10,514 bases of DNA from Lentimicrobiaceae bacterium (GCA_007119395.1 SKPS01000052.1:1-10514); one strand, 5' to 3'; counted from the stretch's first letter, positions 1 to 7,784 are shown. Numbers and translations are program-made. The notes: a model not told the origin generated them from the letters alone.

Positions 1-643
1 GTCCTTTATGAAAAACAGCATGGTATGCAAGGGTAGCAAAATACCGTTCCTTGTCTGGAACATATACACACTGATTGTGCAGCACCCGGTGTTGAATGGC
101 TTCTTTGAAAAGAGTGTTGGGGAAATACGGCAGATGGTTCCAATGCCCCGGTGAAATCCCGTTCAATAGGTATACATCACATTTATAGGGTGTTTTGCGA
201 TAGGTGATCAGGTCTTTGATGCGTAAAAACTCATCCTCTTCCATCAACATATCCAAGTCTTCTCCTGCAGGAATAACCGGGAAGCGATCCCACCACCGAA
301 GTACGACATATTGAATGCCTCTTTCATTTAATGCCCTTGTAAACTCTTCATAATTATGCTTTTTCACATAACAGCGCGCCCCCCTTCTGGTGATACCGAC
401 GGCATACAGGAACGAACGGGCTTGTTCAGCAAAAGGGAGATTTCTGGTGAATGACACCGGGATCTTTCTGATCAACAGGTTAACAATCCCGGCAGGTCTG
501 TTGATGGCTCTTGCAGCATGCGAATAGAAGGCGTTGATCAGCGGAAACACCATTCTTTTGATTCGCTCCTGAATCTCAGGAATGTATTTATAGCCTACAA
601 GCAGCAGCTTGCGTTTACTCCTTTTTATTGTCATTTCTTGCAT
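1..643 (-). CDS. Nucleotidyltransferase-like protein of a probable surface-glycan locus (partial, C-terminus outside window)
   Basis: I translated this frame by hand: it is open from an ATG at 643 to base 1, giving 214 residues, and continues beyond the window. An in-frame TGA lies upstream at about 699-701, so the N-terminus is complete. A second ATG at 634 (MTIKRSK) is a possible alternative start. Visible parts are a basic N-terminus, the motif GEDLDMLM at residues 127-134 with alternating acidic residues, CDVYLLNG at 155-162, and LAYHAVFHKG at 205-214. The sequence LNERGIQYVVLRWWDRFP followed by the DxD-type motif is reminiscent of nucleotidyltransferase-fold proteins (NTP_transf_5-like), where the acidic pair binds metal. 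The usual glycine-serine before the motif is not clear, so catalytic activity is uncertain. There is no signal peptide. A surface-glycan role is inferred from the neighbouring genes. I am sure of the gene and unsure of its function. Confidence -1.
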   Translation of the reverse strand, partial: MQEMTIKRSKRKLLLVGYKYIPEIQERIKRMVFPLINAFYSHAARAINRPAGIVNLLIRKIPVSFTRNLPFAEQARSFLYAVGITRRGARCYVKKHNYEEFTRALNERGIQYVVLRWWDRFPVIPAGEDLDMLMEEDEFLRIKDLITYRKTPYKCDVYLLNGISPGHWNHLPYFPNTLFKEAIQHRVLHNQCVYVPDKERYFATLAYHAVFHKG

Positions 644-754
644 CTTTCTGGCATCACACCAACCCCCATTTGAAGCAATGGTGCTTAGGCTCTTTCGTCA
701 CCGAGGCCGGTTCTGTAGCGCCATAGGTTGTTTGCATCAAAGGTGCTTTCAACG
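644..754 (-). promoter_or_regulatory. Possible structured 5' leader of the left-edge gene
   Basis: Between the candidate transcription start near 754 and the ATG at 643 the minus strand holds about 110 bases with several short pairings. ACCG-GCCT-CGGT lies at 711-700, and CCATT-GCTTCA-AATGG at 681-666. A mutually exclusive outer pair, CACCA (683-679) with TGGTG (661-657), shares bases with the second hairpin. The order of short motifs GCAAAC, GACG-AAAG, GCCTAA, CCATTGC and GGGGGTTGG loosely follows that in class I cyclic di-GMP (GEMM) riboswitches. However, the GNRA tetraloop arm and the full GACGCAAAGCC block are missing. It may be an unrelated leader or no structured RNA at all. Confidence -1.
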
Positions 755-759
755 GTTGG

Positions 760-792
760 CAAAAATACCTTCCTCCTGAGGCTGGCAGCAAA
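760..792 (-). promoter_or_regulatory. Bacteroidota-type promoter for the left-edge gene
   Basis: On the minus strand TTTG (792-789) is followed after 21 bases by TATTTTTG (767-760), an exact match to TTTG-N19-21-TAnnTTTG of the primary Bacteroidota sigma factor. Transcription would start near 754, leaving a leader of about 110 bases. A second -7-like box, TACTTTTG (796-789), overlaps the -33 element and could serve as an alternative. Confidence -1.
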
Positions 793-844
793 AGTAGAAA
801 AAATAGATCTTTTACGGGATAAAACCTTTATGTGAAAAAAGCGT

Positions 845-880
845 TATATTTGTGTAACAAAAACGAGACAAGTGTTTTTG
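845..880 (+). promoter_or_regulatory. Candidate promoter(s) for the amidohydrolase gene
   Basis: Two overlapping readings are possible. TATATTTG (845-852) matches TAnnTTTG exactly but has no clear TTTG at the right distance upstream. Alternatively TTTG (849-852) serves as the -33 element, followed after 20 bases by TGTTTTTG (873-880), one mismatch from the -7 consensus. Either leaves a leader of roughly 75-100 bases before the ATG at 961. Confidence -1.
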
Positions 881-960
881 GCAATGAACTCTTCATCGGT
901 TTTCACATTGTCATGTCTCTTCATACCCTGGTAACAATGGGGTGACAACGATTGCTGCTT

Positions 961-1911
961 ATGATTATTGATACGCACTTGCATGTAGGGTTTAAGGGTT
1001 TTAGCGAACAGGAACTTATTAACTATCTCGATGCTAACGGCATAGAAAAGTGTTGGCTGTTAACATGGGAGGAGCAGGCGCCTGTCATAGATGATTTATA
1101 TCAGCACCTTAGCATAGACAGGGTTTTGGAAGCATATCATAATCACCCGGATAGAATTGTTCCCTTCTATGCTCCTGATCCCGGCAGAAGGAATGTGGAG
1201 TCGTTGATTAGCAAGTACCTCGAAATGGGTGTGCAGGGTATTGGCGAATTAAAGGTGAAGTACAAATGGAGCTCACCCGAGATGCTGCGTTACCTGAAGG
1301 CAGTCGATGGAACAGGCTGTCCTGTGTTATTTCATATGGAAGCCGACAGATACCATTTCATCCCTCCCAATGATAATGTGACAGGTAAAGCGCTGGATGT
1401 GATTATGAACCGTGGGTTTAACGGTGTTGTCAGGAAATATGTTGATCGATTCATCAACCTGACAGGGCTTTTCAAGGAGAAGTTTAAGGCGCGCTTGAAG
1501 TACTTCCCTGGATATTTAATGGACTTTCAGGGTCTTGAAAAAAGGCTGCAACAATTTCCGGATATTAATTTCATAGCGCATGGCCCCAGGTTTTGGAACC
1601 ATGTGTCGAGGAATCCTGATGAAGAGCTCAACTTCATGAGGGGGAAGGTAGAGGAAGAGGGGATTGCTGTTCAGCTGTTAAAAGAATATGACAATCTGTA
1701 TGCAGACATTTCCGGCAAAAGTGGTTTTAATGCACTTACCCGTGACGAAGATTTTGCCAAAGAATTGCTTCATGAATGTGCTGATAAATTGTTGTATGGT
1801 ACAGATAATTACGAGCTGGGGCACTTCGAAGCCATCAAGTCATTCGAATTGCCAAAGCAAAAAGAGGAGCTAATTTTACATGAAAATGCGGAGGCCCTGA
1901 TCCAACCATAA
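961..1911 (+). CDS. Metal-dependent amidohydrolase (Amidohydro_2-like)
   Basis: This 316-residue cytosolic protein is of the amidohydrolase superfamily, whose TIM-barrel members hydrolyse or decarboxylate small substrates with bound metal. MIIDTHLH at the N-terminus supplies the HxH ligands (His6, His8). Further likely ligands or catalytic residues are Glu96 in GIGELK, His125 in LFHMEAD, His207 in FIAHGPRFW and Asp282 in YGTDN. The closing ENAEALI (308-314) matches the conserved end of Amidohydro_2 proteins. A segment of about 50 residues (130-185), rich in basic and aromatic residues, separates the third and fourth ligand strands. I chose ATG 961 because the barrel's first strand begins right there; a TTG at 952 would add only three residues. 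The substrate is unknown. It stands alone between its own promoter region and terminator, so a functional link to the glycan genes is only positional. Confidence -1.
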   Translation: MIIDTHLHVGFKGFSEQELINYLDANGIEKCWLLTWEEQAPVIDDLYQHLSIDRVLEAYHNHPDRIVPFYAPDPGRRNVESLISKYLEMGVQGIGELKVKYKWSSPEMLRYLKAVDGTGCPVLFHMEADRYHFIPPNDNVTGKALDVIMNRGFNGVVRKYVDRFINLTGLFKEKFKARLKYFPGYLMDFQGLEKRLQQFPDINFIAHGPRFWNHVSRNPDEELNFMRGKVEEEGIAVQLLKEYDNLYADISGKSGFNALTRDEDFAKELLHECADKLLYGTDNYELGHFEAIKSFELPKQKEELILHENAEALIQP

Positions 1912-1913
1912 CT

Positions 1914-1939
1914 CCCTGCGCCTTATTACAGGGTTTTTT
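1914..1939 (+). terminator. Rho-independent terminator of the amidohydrolase gene
   Basis: CCCTG (1914-1918) pairs with CAGGG (1929-1933) across a ten-base loop and is followed directly by six T (1934-1939). It begins three bases after the stop codon. The stem is short but perfect. Confidence -1.
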
Positions 1940-1992
1940 CAGGTTTGATTTACATTATCATATTGGGTTTTTGCTCCTACTCTCTGTGGGGG

Positions 1993-2071
1993 TTGACATG
2001 TTAGGCAAAAGTAGTATTTTCGCTGGCAGTTATGTAAAGCATTGAACTCCCTGGCGGGCATTGTAAATTGG
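1993..2071 (+). promoter_or_regulatory. Candidate promoters for the YfhO-family gene
   Basis: Two imperfect Bacteroidota-type promoters precede the gene. TTG (1993-1995) is followed after 19 bases by TATTTTCG (2015-2022), and TTG (2042-2044) after 19 bases by TAAATTGG (2064-2071). Each -7 box differs from TAnnTTTG at one position. The terminator at 1914-1939 implies that this gene needs its own promoter, but which box is used cannot be told from sequence. Confidence -1.
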
Positions 2072-2100
2072 TTAAACATCATCACAATAAAACACATGCT

Positions 2101-4896
2101 ATGAAGCGCAGCATCAACTGGAAAGAGATCAGGCCCTATTTATTTGCATTGGTGGCATTTTATCTGATTACCGCGGCATATTTTTCTCCTATGCTGGAGG
2201 GGAAGCGGCTTGTTCAGATGGACATAATGAAACACCGTGGCGCCGCCAAGGAGATTCAGGATCATCGCGAGAAGTACCAGGAAGATCCGTATTGGACCAA
2301 TTCCATGTTTGGTGGAATGCCGGCCTACCTGATTTCTGCACGGTACACTTCTGATTTTATGCGGAATGTTGGCAAGGTCTTCATGGGCTTTATGCCGATT
2401 CCAGCAGGGGCAGTGTTCCTTTACATGGTAGGGTTCTTTATCCTGATGCGTGTGTTGGGTGTTGACCCGTGGCTAAGTATTATGGGGGCGGTGGCATTCG
2501 CTTTCAGCTCCTATTTCTTTATCATCCTTGAAGCCGGCCATAACACCAAGGCACTGGCAGTAGGTTATATGGCGCCGATTTTTGCCGGTGTGATACTTCT
2601 ATACCGGGGGAGATACCTGCTTGGCGCCGGTGTGATGGCACTGTTTCTGGCACTGGGGGTGAAGGCCAACCACCCACAGATCACCTATTACATGTTTCTG
2701 ATGATAGGTGTATATCTGATTTTTATGCTGATAAGTGCCTTCAGAGAGAAACAGCTCAAACAGTATTTCACTGCAACCGCGATATTTGTTGTGGTGACAT
2801 TCCTGGCTGCAGGAACACATTTCACCCACCTCGCCACCATCAACGAGTGGGGTCAGGTTTCCATACGTGGTCAGTCAGAATTATCGATTGATCAGGGCAA
2901 CAAGACAACGGGTCTTGACCGCGATTATGCCACACAGTGGAGCTATGGGATAGGGGAGACCTGGTCGTTGCTTGTGCCCAATTTCAAAGGTGGTGCATCA
3001 GGTGCCATTGGCAACGACAGAGGGGTTCTTGAACAGGTTGATCCCAGAATGCATGAACAGGTGGCAGGTAGCAACCAATACTGGGGTGACCAACCCTTCA
3101 CCTCAGGCCCGGTGTATGTAGGTGCCATTGTCTTTTTCCTTGCCATTCTCGCCATGTTTGTGCTGAAAGGGCCACTTAAATGGGCCCTTTTTGTGGCAAC
3201 CATCTTCTCAATACTCCTCTCCTGGGGGCGCAACTTCCCTGAACTAACCTTTTTCTTCCTCGACTATTTCCCGGCCTACAATAAGTTTAGAGCCGTTTCA
3301 ATGATACTGGTCGTAGCAGAACTGTGTATCCCTCTGCTTGCCATTCTGGGGCTGAAAGAGGTGATCGAAAAACCGGCGCTCATGAAACGCAAAATCGACC
3401 TGAAAGCATTCAAGGTCAATACACTCATCCTGTCATTCGCGCTCTCAGGTGGTATTGCATTGCTCTTCTGGCTCTCTCCCGGCACATTCAATTCGTTTGA
3501 GTCAAAAGGAGAAGAGGATATGGTGCGTCAACAGGTTGCACAACAGTTGCGCGGCACCGACGCCACACCCGAGCAAATCAGCCAAACCGTTAACAACTAT
3601 ACCTTTGAGTATATGAATGAGTTGCGGAAAGCCAGGCAGGTCATCTTCAAGCGCGATGCGATCCGGTCGTTTCTGTTTGTATTGCTGGCAGCGGCATTGT
3701 TGTTCCTTTACATGCGAGGATGGTTAAAACGCAATCTGCTCATTGCCGGTATCTTTCTCTTTGTGTTGATTGATATGTGGGTAATCAACCTTCGATATCT
3801 CAACAAAGACCATTTCAGGCCCAAACGTGTGATGGAGGTGCCTTATCAGCCCACCCAGGCTGATCTCACCATACTGAACGACCCGGATATCAACTTCCGG
3901 GTCTTCAAACGAACCGTAAGCACCTTCAATGATGCCTCGACATCATACTTCCATAAATCAATCGGTGGTTACCATGGAGCAAAACTGCGCCGGTACCAGG
4001 AGATGATCGACTTTCATCTTGCTGCAAACCATTTTCGTTTGCTTGATATGCTTAATATGAAGTGGACCATCATGGATCCGGGTGATGGTGTGCCGAGGGC
4101 CGTCCCCAATCCCGATGCCATGGGCAACGCATGGTTTGTTGATGAGATCAAATGGGTCGATAACCCTGACCAGGAGTACATCTATATTGGTGATGCCGCT
4201 GTGGTTCGTGCTGCTCCCGGAGCATTGGTCAGCGTGTATGGCGAACCGTTCTCCGTTGATACGGTATCGGCGAACAAACCGCTGAGGCTCTCAACGCCGG
4301 CACGTCCTGACTCAACCTTTGACATCAAGTTGGCAGATTACCGGTTAATGGACGGGGTAACCTATCGCTTCGGTCTCAATGACAACGACACCACAGAGTG
4401 GTTTGTCAACATCAGAGATCCACGTGCCGGAGGCAAAGTGTTGCCGCTCCATTTTGAAGCTGAAATGGTGTACCGATTCAACCCTGAAAAGACGGCAGTC
4501 ATCAACCGGAAGTGGAGTGAGGAGATCAACGTTCAAACCATCACTCCAGACACCAATGCCATGATCCGTTTGCTTTCCTACAAGCCCAACCATTTGGTAT
4601 ACAAAACACGTGCTGCCACCGATCAGGTTGCCGTGTTTTCTGAGATCTTCTATGAAGCGGGGTGGAATGCCTATTTAAACGGTGAACCTGTTTCTCACGG
4701 AAGGGCCAACTGGATACTTCGCACCATGGTGGTGCCAGCCGGAGAACACACCATTGAGTTCAGATTTGAGCCTTCCATCATCAGGGTGGCCGAACCTATC
4801 TCAATCGCATCCTCTGTGCTGGTATTGCTGTTGTTCGTCACCTCACTATACCTGCACTTTTCACCACGAAGCCTTAAAAAGGGCAAAGACTCCTGA
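2101..4896 (+). CDS. YfhO-family multispanning membrane protein
   Basis: This 931-residue inner-membrane protein belongs to the YfhO family (PF09586), thought to have a GT-C glycosyltransferase-like fold; Bacillus YfhO takes part in glycosylating lipoteichoic acid. The first membrane segment is at about 14-34 and many more follow to about 420. Between them are family-typical motifs: EAGHNTK (144-150), NHPQITYY (190-197), WSYGIGE (280-286), YWGDQPFTSGPVYVG (about 327-341) and FPAYNKFRAVS (390-400). Further helices lie near 440-460, 522-540 and 546-565. A soluble, probably extracytoplasmic domain follows. Near the C-terminus are GWNAYLNGEP and VPAGEHTIEFRFEP, then a last helix (about 901-919) and a basic tail. 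I chose ATG 2101; an in-frame TTG at 2068 would add eleven polar residues and overlaps a candidate -7 box. The flippase gene follows after 63 bases, so the two are probably co-transcribed. The exact acceptor is unknown. Confidence -1.
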   Translation: MKRSINWKEIRPYLFALVAFYLITAAYFSPMLEGKRLVQMDIMKHRGAAKEIQDHREKYQEDPYWTNSMFGGMPAYLISARYTSDFMRNVGKVFMGFMPIPAGAVFLYMVGFFILMRVLGVDPWLSIMGAVAFAFSSYFFIILEAGHNTKALAVGYMAPIFAGVILLYRGRYLLGAGVMALFLALGVKANHPQITYYMFLMIGVYLIFMLISAFREKQLKQYFTATAIFVVVTFLAAGTHFTHLATINEWGQVSIRGQSELSIDQGNKTTGLDRDYATQWSYGIGETWSLLVPNFKGGASGAIGNDRGVLEQVDPRMHEQVAGSNQYWGDQPFTSGPVYVGAIVFFLAILAMFVLKGPLKWALFVATIFSILLSWGRNFPELTFFFLDYFPAYNKFRAVSMILVVAELCIPLLAILGLKEVIEKPALMKRKIDLKAFKVNTLILSFALSGGIALLFWLSPGTFNSFESKGEEDMVRQQVAQQLRGTDATPEQISQTVNNYTFEYMNELRKARQVIFKRDAIRSFLFVLLAAALLFLYMRGWLKRNLLIAGIFLFVLIDMWVINLRYLNKDHFRPKRVMEVPYQPTQADLTILNDPDINFRVFKRTVSTFNDASTSYFHKSIGGYHGAKLRRYQEMIDFHLAANHFRLLDMLNMKWTIMDPGDGVPRAVPNPDAMGNAWFVDEIKWVDNPDQEYIYIGDAAVVRAAPGALVSVYGEPFSVDTVSANKPLRLSTPARPDSTFDIKLADYRLMDGVTYRFGLNDNDTTEWFVNIRDPRAGGKVLPLHFEAEMVYRFNPEKTAVINRKWSEEINVQTITPDTNAMIRLLSYKPNHLVYKTRAATDQVAVFSEIFYEAGWNAYLNGEPVSHGRANWILRTMVVPAGEHTIEFRFEPSIIRVAEPISIASSVLVLLLFVTSLYLHFSPRSLKKGKDS

Positions 4897-4959
4897 TTGT
4901 CACGTGTCATGTGAACAGCAGGAAAGTGACGATTGAACTTACGACGCTAAATCTTAGCC

Positions 4960-6408
4960 ATGATCAATGTAAAGGAGCATATCAGGTTAACAGGGCTGTA
5001 CACCTTCTTTGCTGCCTTTCCGGCTGTACTTCAACTCGTGGTCTATCCGGTTATCGAAGGGAGCGACCGTCTAGGTGCTGAAGATTTTGGTTACCTCGCC
5101 GTAGCAGAAGCACTCGTCTCATTTCTGGTGATGTTCTCACTCTATGGCATGGGAATCACCATCTCACGCTTCTATTTCGACGTAAAAGACCATCCTGGAA
5201 AATATAACCGGCTGGTCTCAACCATCTTTACAGGCGTACTGGTGCGTAGTGTAATACTCTTTCTGTTGGTGATTCTGTTGGCCGATTACTTCGGAACACT
5301 CTTTCAGGCAGCCTCATTGGCCGACTTCAAAAGGTACGGTTACCTGCTCGCCATCATCGCATGCAACAGAACCATTATCATGGTGGCCCTGTCGCTCTAC
5401 AGGAATGAAAAGAGAGTAAAAATGTTTGTGGTGGTGAGCCTCGTGTCAGGTATAGCCCGAAGTATCATGCAAATAGTGGGGGTGCTCTATTTTGACATGT
5501 CGTTTATTGGCTACCTTACCGGAACAGCCATTGGTGGTGGAGTGGCGGCTCTTGTGATCGTTGTGTACACATACATCCGCTGTGGATTCCATTACCGCCG
5601 TGATGTAATCGCCTCTCTTTCAAAATACGCATTCCCACTGTTTCTGGCAGATATTGTGTTTTGGGGAATCCTGTTTGTAGACCGTTTTATGCTGCTTGGC
5701 AACCCTGAGGCGCTGGGGATCTACGACAATGCGATGAAGTTTGCCATTGGCATACAGTTCGTGTCGCAGGGGTTAGGGGGGTATGTGCAACCTGAGATCT
5801 ATCGCCATTTCAGCAATGAAAAAGAGCGGGACGAGGGGGCCATTAAATCGCTCTCCAATCTTTTTATGGCTGAGAACATCGCGGTTATAGCAGCGTTGAT
5901 CCTGCCGGTGATGCTGTTCATCACCTGGTTCTACGAGACCAGCCTTACACTCTCTGCCGGGCTCATCAGCCTGGTGTTTGTGCGATATGTTTTTTATGCA
6001 CAGTTTCAGGTCTTTCTGTGGCCAATCCTCTACCTGAAACGTTCCGGGGTCTATCTAATGGTGAATCTGCTGGTACTCGCCGTAGTACTGGTGATGAATC
6101 TGTTGCTTGTGCCGGTGTATGGCTATTACGGATCGATCGCTGCGGCATTGGCCGGTGGGGGAGTGCAGGTGGGGGCTTTTTATATAATCCAACAACGCAT
6201 GATCCCTATTCACTGGAACCGCACCAAAGTGCTATGGTTTCCTTTGGGAACAGTTGCCTTGTTGGGAGTGCTTGAAATAGCCAAACTGGCGCTCGATGCC
6301 AATATGTTTTTTATGTCGTTTGTTGGTGTGTTTTCCATTTTTATCGGCCTCACCGTAATGTATCGCAAAGAGCTGATAAGAATCGGCCAAAAAGTGCTGA
6401 AAAAGTGA
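4960..6408 (+). CDS. Wzx-type polysaccharide/lipopolysaccharide flippase
   Basis: This 482-residue, strongly hydrophobic protein has the pattern of the polysaccharide transporter branch of the MOP (MATE-like) superfamily: about 12-14 membrane segments and little else. Such proteins move undecaprenyl-linked oligosaccharide units across the inner membrane. Typical features are the N-terminal amphipathic start and first helix (TGLYTFFAAFPAVLQLVVYPVI, about residues 11-32), FGYLAVAEAL at 43-52, a charged loop after the second helix (RFYFDVKDHPGKYNRLVS), and the mid-protein sequence FVDRFMLLGNPEALGIYDNAMKFA with its conserved Asp-Arg and Gly-x-Tyr pattern. The length is normal and no break is seen. 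The 63-base gap after the YfhO gene contains no terminator and no good promoter, so they likely form one transcript. The substrate cannot be read from sequence. A sugar-lipid unit is likely because of the neighbouring YfhO protein and glycosyltransferase. Confidence -1.
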   Translation: MINVKEHIRLTGLYTFFAAFPAVLQLVVYPVIEGSDRLGAEDFGYLAVAEALVSFLVMFSLYGMGITISRFYFDVKDHPGKYNRLVSTIFTGVLVRSVILFLLVILLADYFGTLFQAASLADFKRYGYLLAIIACNRTIIMVALSLYRNEKRVKMFVVVSLVSGIARSIMQIVGVLYFDMSFIGYLTGTAIGGGVAALVIVVYTYIRCGFHYRRDVIASLSKYAFPLFLADIVFWGILFVDRFMLLGNPEALGIYDNAMKFAIGIQFVSQGLGGYVQPEIYRHFSNEKERDEGAIKSLSNLFMAENIAVIAALILPVMLFITWFYETSLTLSAGLISLVFVRYVFYAQFQVFLWPILYLKRSGVYLMVNLLVLAVVLVMNLLLVPVYGYYGSIAAALAGGGVQVGAFYIIQQRMIPIHWNRTKVLWFPLGTVALLGVLEIAKLALDANMFFMSFVGVFSIFIGLTVMYRKELIRIGQKVLKK

Positions 6409-6453
6409 CCAGCGGATTTGTGTATCAGGATGCCATCATTTTAGGCGGTGTTG

Positions 6454-6484
6454 TTTGTTTTGTTGATACAATGGATTATTTTTG
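6454..6484 (+). promoter_or_regulatory. Strong Bacteroidota-type promoter for the GT4 gene
   Basis: TTTG (6454-6457), 19 bases, then TATTTTTG (6477-6484) is an exact match to the consensus. Transcription would begin near 6491, giving a leader of about 100 bases. TGCCG (6483-6487) can pair with CGGCA (6498-6502) around the start site, and CATCAT (6511-6516) with ATGATG (6528-6533) in the leader. The region before the promoter has no clear terminator for the flippase gene. Confidence -1.
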
Positions 6485-6593
6485 CCGCTGAAGATTACGG
6501 CATTTGTCATCATCATAACCCCCGGAAATGATGCGTTATAACTTGTTTGTTTTCATATTTGTTGTTGGATGGTAGCAATCATATATTATTCAG

Positions 6594-7772
6594 ATGAAAA
6601 CATTGCATATAACCCATTGGTTTCCCACTGGCAGAAACCCTCAGAGCGGCTGTTTTATTGCGGATCAGTGCCATACAATTCACCACAATGCCCCTGACGA
6701 TGCGCAGATCTTGTATGTGGATATCGAAAAAAGCTCCAGGTGGCTCCCCAAAGTGTGTGTATCAAGTCGTTCAACAGAGAAGGGTCTGAGGCTTTGGGAT
6801 TTTCGTATTTATTGGATTCTTGCCCCCTTGTTATATGTCTATCCGCAACTGCAGTGGAAGCTTTTTAAACGGAGAATCCTACATATTTTGAATGAATTTG
6901 AGCCTGATCTGATCCATGGCCATGTCGTACACCCCTCAGGTGCTTTGGCATGGAAAACTGCCTCTGTGGCGTCGATTCCATTTGTGATTACAGAGCACTG
7001 GTCAAACCTGCATCGATACTTTCGGAACAGGGTGAGTTCCTCCTGGGGTAGGATGGCGTATCAGGAGGCCAGATACATATTGCCAGTTTCGGGTTACCTT
7101 GGCGATCTGGTCAAATCATTGGGTTTTGCTGTAGAGCCTGGAAAAGTGATGACAGTTCCCAATGTGGTTGACCCCGGGGTGTTTTATTACAAAGAGCATA
7201 AAAAAACCGCGGGTGTAGTACATTTTATCATGGTATCAACCTGGTCACGGTACAAACAGGTTACCAAAAGGCCTGAATTGTTGATCAAAGCTGTTGCTGC
7301 CTTTTCTGACAGCCATAATGAAAGGGTTAAACTCACTGTGGTTGGAGGAGGTAATCTTTTGCCTAATATGAAATCACTTGCAAGAAAGATGGGCCTCGAT
7401 GCCACATTCACCGGGAGTTTGCCCCGACAGCAAATTGCTGAGTTATTGCGGCAAGCCGACTTTTTCCTGCATGCATCCAACATAGAGACATTTAGTCTGG
7501 TGACTGCCGAAGCGCTGATGTGTGGTTTGCCAGCGGTGGTTTCCAATACCGGAGCCCTTCCTTACCTGGTCACCCGATCACGGGGCGTTGCGTGTGAGAA
7601 TACGGTTGAAGCATGGAAAGACGCCTTGCAGGTTGTTGTTTCATCACCATACAACCGGAAACAGATATCCGAAGAGATCACACAATTCTGTTCTCCCGAA
7701 GCCGTATCTGAGACCATCAGGGGGTTATATGAAGACATAAAGGGGGCAGCGCATAAAAGCTATGTTGACTGA
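6594..7772 (+). CDS. GT4-family glycosyltransferase (GT-B fold)
   Basis: This 392-residue protein is a retaining glycosyltransferase with two Rossmann-like domains; members transfer a sugar from a nucleotide-sugar to a glycan or lipid-linked acceptor on the cytoplasmic side of the membrane. The N-terminal domain opens with THWFPTGRNPQSGCFIADQ (7-25), the usual WFP/WYP-P-G-F pattern, followed by HGHVVHPSG (108-116) and EHWSN (134-138). The linker has the conserved VPNVVDPGVF (188-197). The C-terminal donor domain carries KRPELLIKA (225-233), VVGGG (249-253) and the EX7E motif in ETFSLVTAE (298-306), followed by CGLPAVVSNTGALPYLV. All key residues are present. No membrane segment or signal peptide is seen. 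The gene has its own promoter 185 bases after the flippase gene, and its stop codon lies 12 bases from the end of the convergent minus-strand gene. Donor and acceptor sugars cannot be assigned. Confidence -1.
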   Translation: MKTLHITHWFPTGRNPQSGCFIADQCHTIHHNAPDDAQILYVDIEKSSRWLPKVCVSSRSTEKGLRLWDFRIYWILAPLLYVYPQLQWKLFKRRILHILNEFEPDLIHGHVVHPSGALAWKTASVASIPFVITEHWSNLHRYFRNRVSSSWGRMAYQEARYILPVSGYLGDLVKSLGFAVEPGKVMTVPNVVDPGVFYYKEHKKTAGVVHFIMVSTWSRYKQVTKRPELLIKAVAAFSDSHNERVKLTVVGGGNLLPNMKSLARKMGLDATFTGSLPRQQIAELLRQADFFLHASNIETFSLVTAEALMCGLPAVVSNTGALPYLVTRSRGVACENTVEAWKDALQVVVSSPYNRKQISEEITQFCSPEAVSETIRGLYEDIKGAAHKSYVD

Positions 7773-7784
7773 CGGCGTTTGTTA

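Larger units (their letters stand above)
644..960. other. Divergent intergenic region (317 bases)
   Basis: No gene was found here on either strand. The left part holds the minus-strand promoter and leader described separately. The right part is the probable 5' region of the amidohydrolase gene. Within it, GAGACA (865-870) pairs with TGTCTC (914-919). A competing pairing joins GACAA (867-871) and GTG (872-874) to CAC (904-906) and TTGTC (908-912), with a bulged A at 907. A small TGAA-CTC-TTCA hairpin sits at 885-895. These pairings are short and could be chance. Confidence -1.

Noticed and set aside
1944..1973. TTTG followed by GGTTTTTG upstream of the YfhO gene as a promoter
   Set aside because: The -7 box lacks the essential TA, and the downstream candidates are better and closer to the gene.
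2068..2100. Longer N-terminus of the YfhO protein with a His-rich start from TTG
   Set aside because: The extension is polar and unlike the family start, overlaps a candidate promoter box, and an ATG follows at 2101 right before the first membrane segment.
4899..4930. Inverted repeat GTCAC/GTGAC between the YfhO and flippase genes
   Set aside because: It is only five bases with a 22-base spacer and no T run, so it is neither a convincing terminator nor an operator.
6556..6562. CATATTTG-like second promoter close to the GT4 start
   Set aside because: The first base of the box is C instead of T and the upstream element is poorly placed, while an exact consensus promoter exists at 6454-6484.
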